Below, one piece after another: positions 7,271-8,390 of a DNA stretch of 8,390 nucleotides. Below the pieces are notes generated by a model, which had not been told where the DNA came from, searched no databases, and saw nothing but the letters and a program-made list of their open reading frames with translations. The stretch spans positions 1-8,390 of the forward strand of contig QNDJ01000051.1 of NCBI GenBank assembly GCA_003644825.1. Reading direction: 5' to 3'. Each line of letters starts with the position of its first letter. Position 1 is the first letter of the stretch. Made by a program: the position numbers and the translations under genes. Source of the stretch: Candidatus Zhuqueibacterota bacterium (GTDB lineage: Bacteria > SM23-31 > B21-G16).

Positions 7271-7277
7271 TCCTCCT
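7271..7277 (-). promoter_or_regulatory. Strong ribosome binding site of the capsid gene
   Basis: AGGAGGA on the minus strand, 6 nt before the ATG at 7264. It fixes the capsid start and fits high expression. Confidence 0.85.
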
Positions 7278-7280
7278 ATG

Positions 7281-7673
7281 TTATAATATCAAATCACAGG
7301 TCGAAGAATTTGTATCTATTTTTATAACAAATCCTCTTCCTTTTCCAGTATCTATGTTCTTATCAACAGTAAAATTTCCGCTCATCTGAACCCCGTATCC
7401 TTTCTCAGGTGTAGTTCCTGAATACGGAACATCCTTCATTATACCTCTAATTTTTATACCAGCTATCAAACCATCAGACGATACAGACATCAACTCTCCC
7501 AAAAAAATATCACCATCTTCCCCAGGACCAGCTTCAATGTCACCTGTAAGGGCAACCGGTTTTCCGATATCTGATTGTTTGAGTGTCGGAACTCCACCCG
7601 ATTGCTTGACCTTAAATGGAACTATTAGTGTCCCCTGTGAATCCAGTATCACTTCTCTTGGATCAATTCCCAT
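7281..7673 (-). CDS. Capsid cement / head decoration protein (DUF2190-like)
   Basis: This 130-aa protein probably binds the outside of the capsid and stabilises it. Recognisable features are IGKPVALTGDIEAGPGEDGD (36-55), then FLGELMSVSSDGLIAGIKIR (57-76), the turn PYSGTTPEKGYGVQMSG, and the closing GRGFVIKIDTNSSTCDLIL. The order VALtGd, GeDGD-x-F-l-G-x-L, a dG-x-x-x-G-I-x-I-x-G strand, GYGV and rGfVi-x-iDt matches the pattern I know for DUF2190-type cement proteins. The placement directly before the major capsid gene is typical. It overlaps the upstream coiled-coil gene by 11 nt. An almost perfect ribosome site (AAGGAGGT, 5 nt spacing) decides the start. Confidence 0.8.
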   Translation of the reverse strand: MGIDPREVILDSQGTLIVPFKVKQSGGVPTLKQSDIGKPVALTGDIEAGPGEDGDIFLGELMSVSSDGLIAGIKIRGIMKDVPYSGTTPEKGYGVQMSGNFTVDKNIDTGKGRGFVIKIDTNSSTCDLIL

Positions 7674-8124
7674 TTTTTACCTCCTTAATTTTATATGGTT
7701 TATAATCAACCCTTTCAGGCTCTTTACCTTCATTCATCAGTTCAATCCTGAATTCGTTATAAAGCTTCTTTTCTATCTCCTTTTTCAGCATAAAAAGTGT
7801 CCCTGTAACTTTCTCTCCTTTAACACCTTCTAAAACTCCATCAGGACAATGCAATATCTTCATCCTGCCAATAAGGTATGTCTTCATCTCATTTTTCAGT
7901 GCCTCATTTTCTGTTCTAAGTTCTTTAATATCCCTTTCTCTTGCTGAAATTTTCTTCTCCAATTTTTGTTTGTATATATTATTACTCTTCTCAATTTTTA
8001 TTATGTCCATTAACTTATTCTTAAGATCATCAAAATCAATTTCTGTAACTCCTTCTTCTCTAAAATTGAGCTTGTCATAAACATACTTCAAAAGTGTTAA
8101 ACTTGATTTTTTCTGCTTTTCCAT
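7663..8124 (-). CDS. Coiled-coil protein, candidate scaffold
   Basis: This is the first gene of the operon (153 aa). It is highly charged, with many Lys and Glu. Residues about 42-84 have heptad character typical of a coiled coil (KIEKSNNIYKQKLEKK, ARERDIKELRTENEALKNEM). A possible short beta part (about 85-112, GRMKILHCPDGVLEGVKGEK) is followed by another helix and a basic end. No signal peptide or catalytic motif is visible. Just upstream of cement and capsid genes, tailed phages often encode the scaffold, so this is the best guess; a regulator or an unrelated helical protein is possible. AAGGAAAAG precedes the ATG. The stop lies inside the cement gene, whose ribosome site is in its last codons. 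Confidence 0.6.
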   Translation of the reverse strand: MEKQKKSSLTLLKYVYDKLNFREEGVTEIDFDDLKNKLMDIIKIEKSNNIYKQKLEKKISARERDIKELRTENEALKNEMKTYLIGRMKILHCPDGVLEGVKGEKVTGTLFMLKKEIEKKLYNEFRIELMNEGKEPERVDYKPYKIKEVKNGN

Positions 8125-8171
8125 CTCTTTTCCTTATTGTTGTATATTATCATATTAATTTGCTATGTCAT

Positions 8172-8199
8172 AATATATAATAATTTTTTTAAATGTCAA
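8172..8199 (-). promoter_or_regulatory. Sigma-70-type promoter for the structural operon
   Basis: On the minus strand, a consensus -35 TTGACA (8199-8194), a 16-bp spacer rich in A, and a -10 TATATT (8177-8172). TATTAT (8175-8170) gives an alternative -10 at 18 bp. Transcription would start near 8165, leaving a leader of about 40 nt before the first gene. Confidence 0.65.
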
Positions 8200-8390
8200 G
8201 TACTTTTTTATTTTTTTATTACGTCCCTTATTCTTCAAAACTTCTTAAATCTTCAACATTCTATATAACCATTTTTTCTAAACTTAAAAACAACGGAATA
8301 AAATTATTGTATCGAACAATTTAATTTGTAAATCAACAAAGTAATTGCTCAATAAAAAAATAAGTAGTAATTTAAAATAACATAAAAACC
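8200..8390. other. AT-rich non-coding stretch upstream of the operon promoter
   Basis: I see no convincing ORF, tRNA or strong repeat here. A small imperfect palindrome, ATTGT-ATCGA-ACAAT (8306-8320), could be a protein-binding site, but it has no support beyond its symmetry. The region probably separates this operon from another transcription unit beyond the window. Confidence 0.5.

Noticed and set aside
7537-7833. Plus-strand 98-codon frame spanning the cement/coiled-coil junction
   Set aside because: It is antisense to two genes with strong ribosome sites, and its product is a Phe/Leu/Pro-rich string without recognisable features.
8306-8320. Palindrome ATTGT-ATCGA-ACAAT as a repressor operator
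   Set aside because: Five-base arms are expected by chance in such AT-rich DNA, and it lies more than 100 bp upstream of the promoter.

Overview
The window is the start and middle of the virion-structure operon of a tailed dsDNA phage or prophage. Every supportable gene lies on the minus strand and reads from high to low coordinates. The anchors are an HK97-fold major capsid protein (7264-6194), a capsid cement protein just upstream of it (7673-7281), and a small/large terminase pair (1683-1315 and 1328 to beyond position 1). The large terminase shows its ATPase motifs and all three nuclease aspartates. No integrase, repressor, lysis gene, tRNA, CRISPR array or IS element is visible, so a free phage cannot be told from a prophage.

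Host: the DNA is AT-rich. Most genes have a clear Shine-Dalgarno sequence, often close to AAGGAGGT, which argues against a Bacteroidota host. Isoleucine ATA and arginine AGA/AGG codons are frequent, as in many thermophiles. Two encoded proteins have Sec signal peptides and Asp/Ser/Thr/Trp-rich beta-sandwich modules of a style I associate with candidate phyla of sediments and hot springs, such as WOR-3-like lineages. This host assignment is a guess from style only.

Layout in transcription order: (1) 8390-8125 is an AT-rich leader without a gene. It holds a good sigma-70-type promoter (TTGACA, 16 bp, TATATT) about 50-75 bp upstream of the first gene. (2) 8124-7663 is a coiled-coil protein, possibly the scaffold. 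(3) 7673-7281 is the cement protein and 7264-6194 the major capsid protein, both with very strong ribosome binding sites. (4) 6176-6131 is a perfect 15-bp stem-loop built from an 8-bp repeat, directly after the capsid stop codon and without a U-tract on the coding strand. (5) 6102-5647 is a small exported beta protein. (6) 5638-5120 is a 172-aa beta-rich unknown, and 5105-4809 a 98-aa unknown. (7) 4815-2740 is a 691-aa exported protein with a WapA/Rhs-type N-terminal region, a DNRLRE domain and fibronectin-like modules. (8) 2737-1736 is a 333-aa structural-looking protein with a duplicated beta module. (9) 1683-1315 is the small terminase and 1328-1 the large terminase, open at the window edge.

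The genes overlap or are tightly spaced and look like one transcription unit. Two things depart from the usual tailed-phage plan. The capsid genes precede the terminase genes, with portal and protease absent from the window. Also, two proteins with N-terminal export signals sit inside the head module. The most distinctive feature of the window is this exported DNRLRE/fibronectin protein and its small exported companion, with two unrecognised proteins between them.
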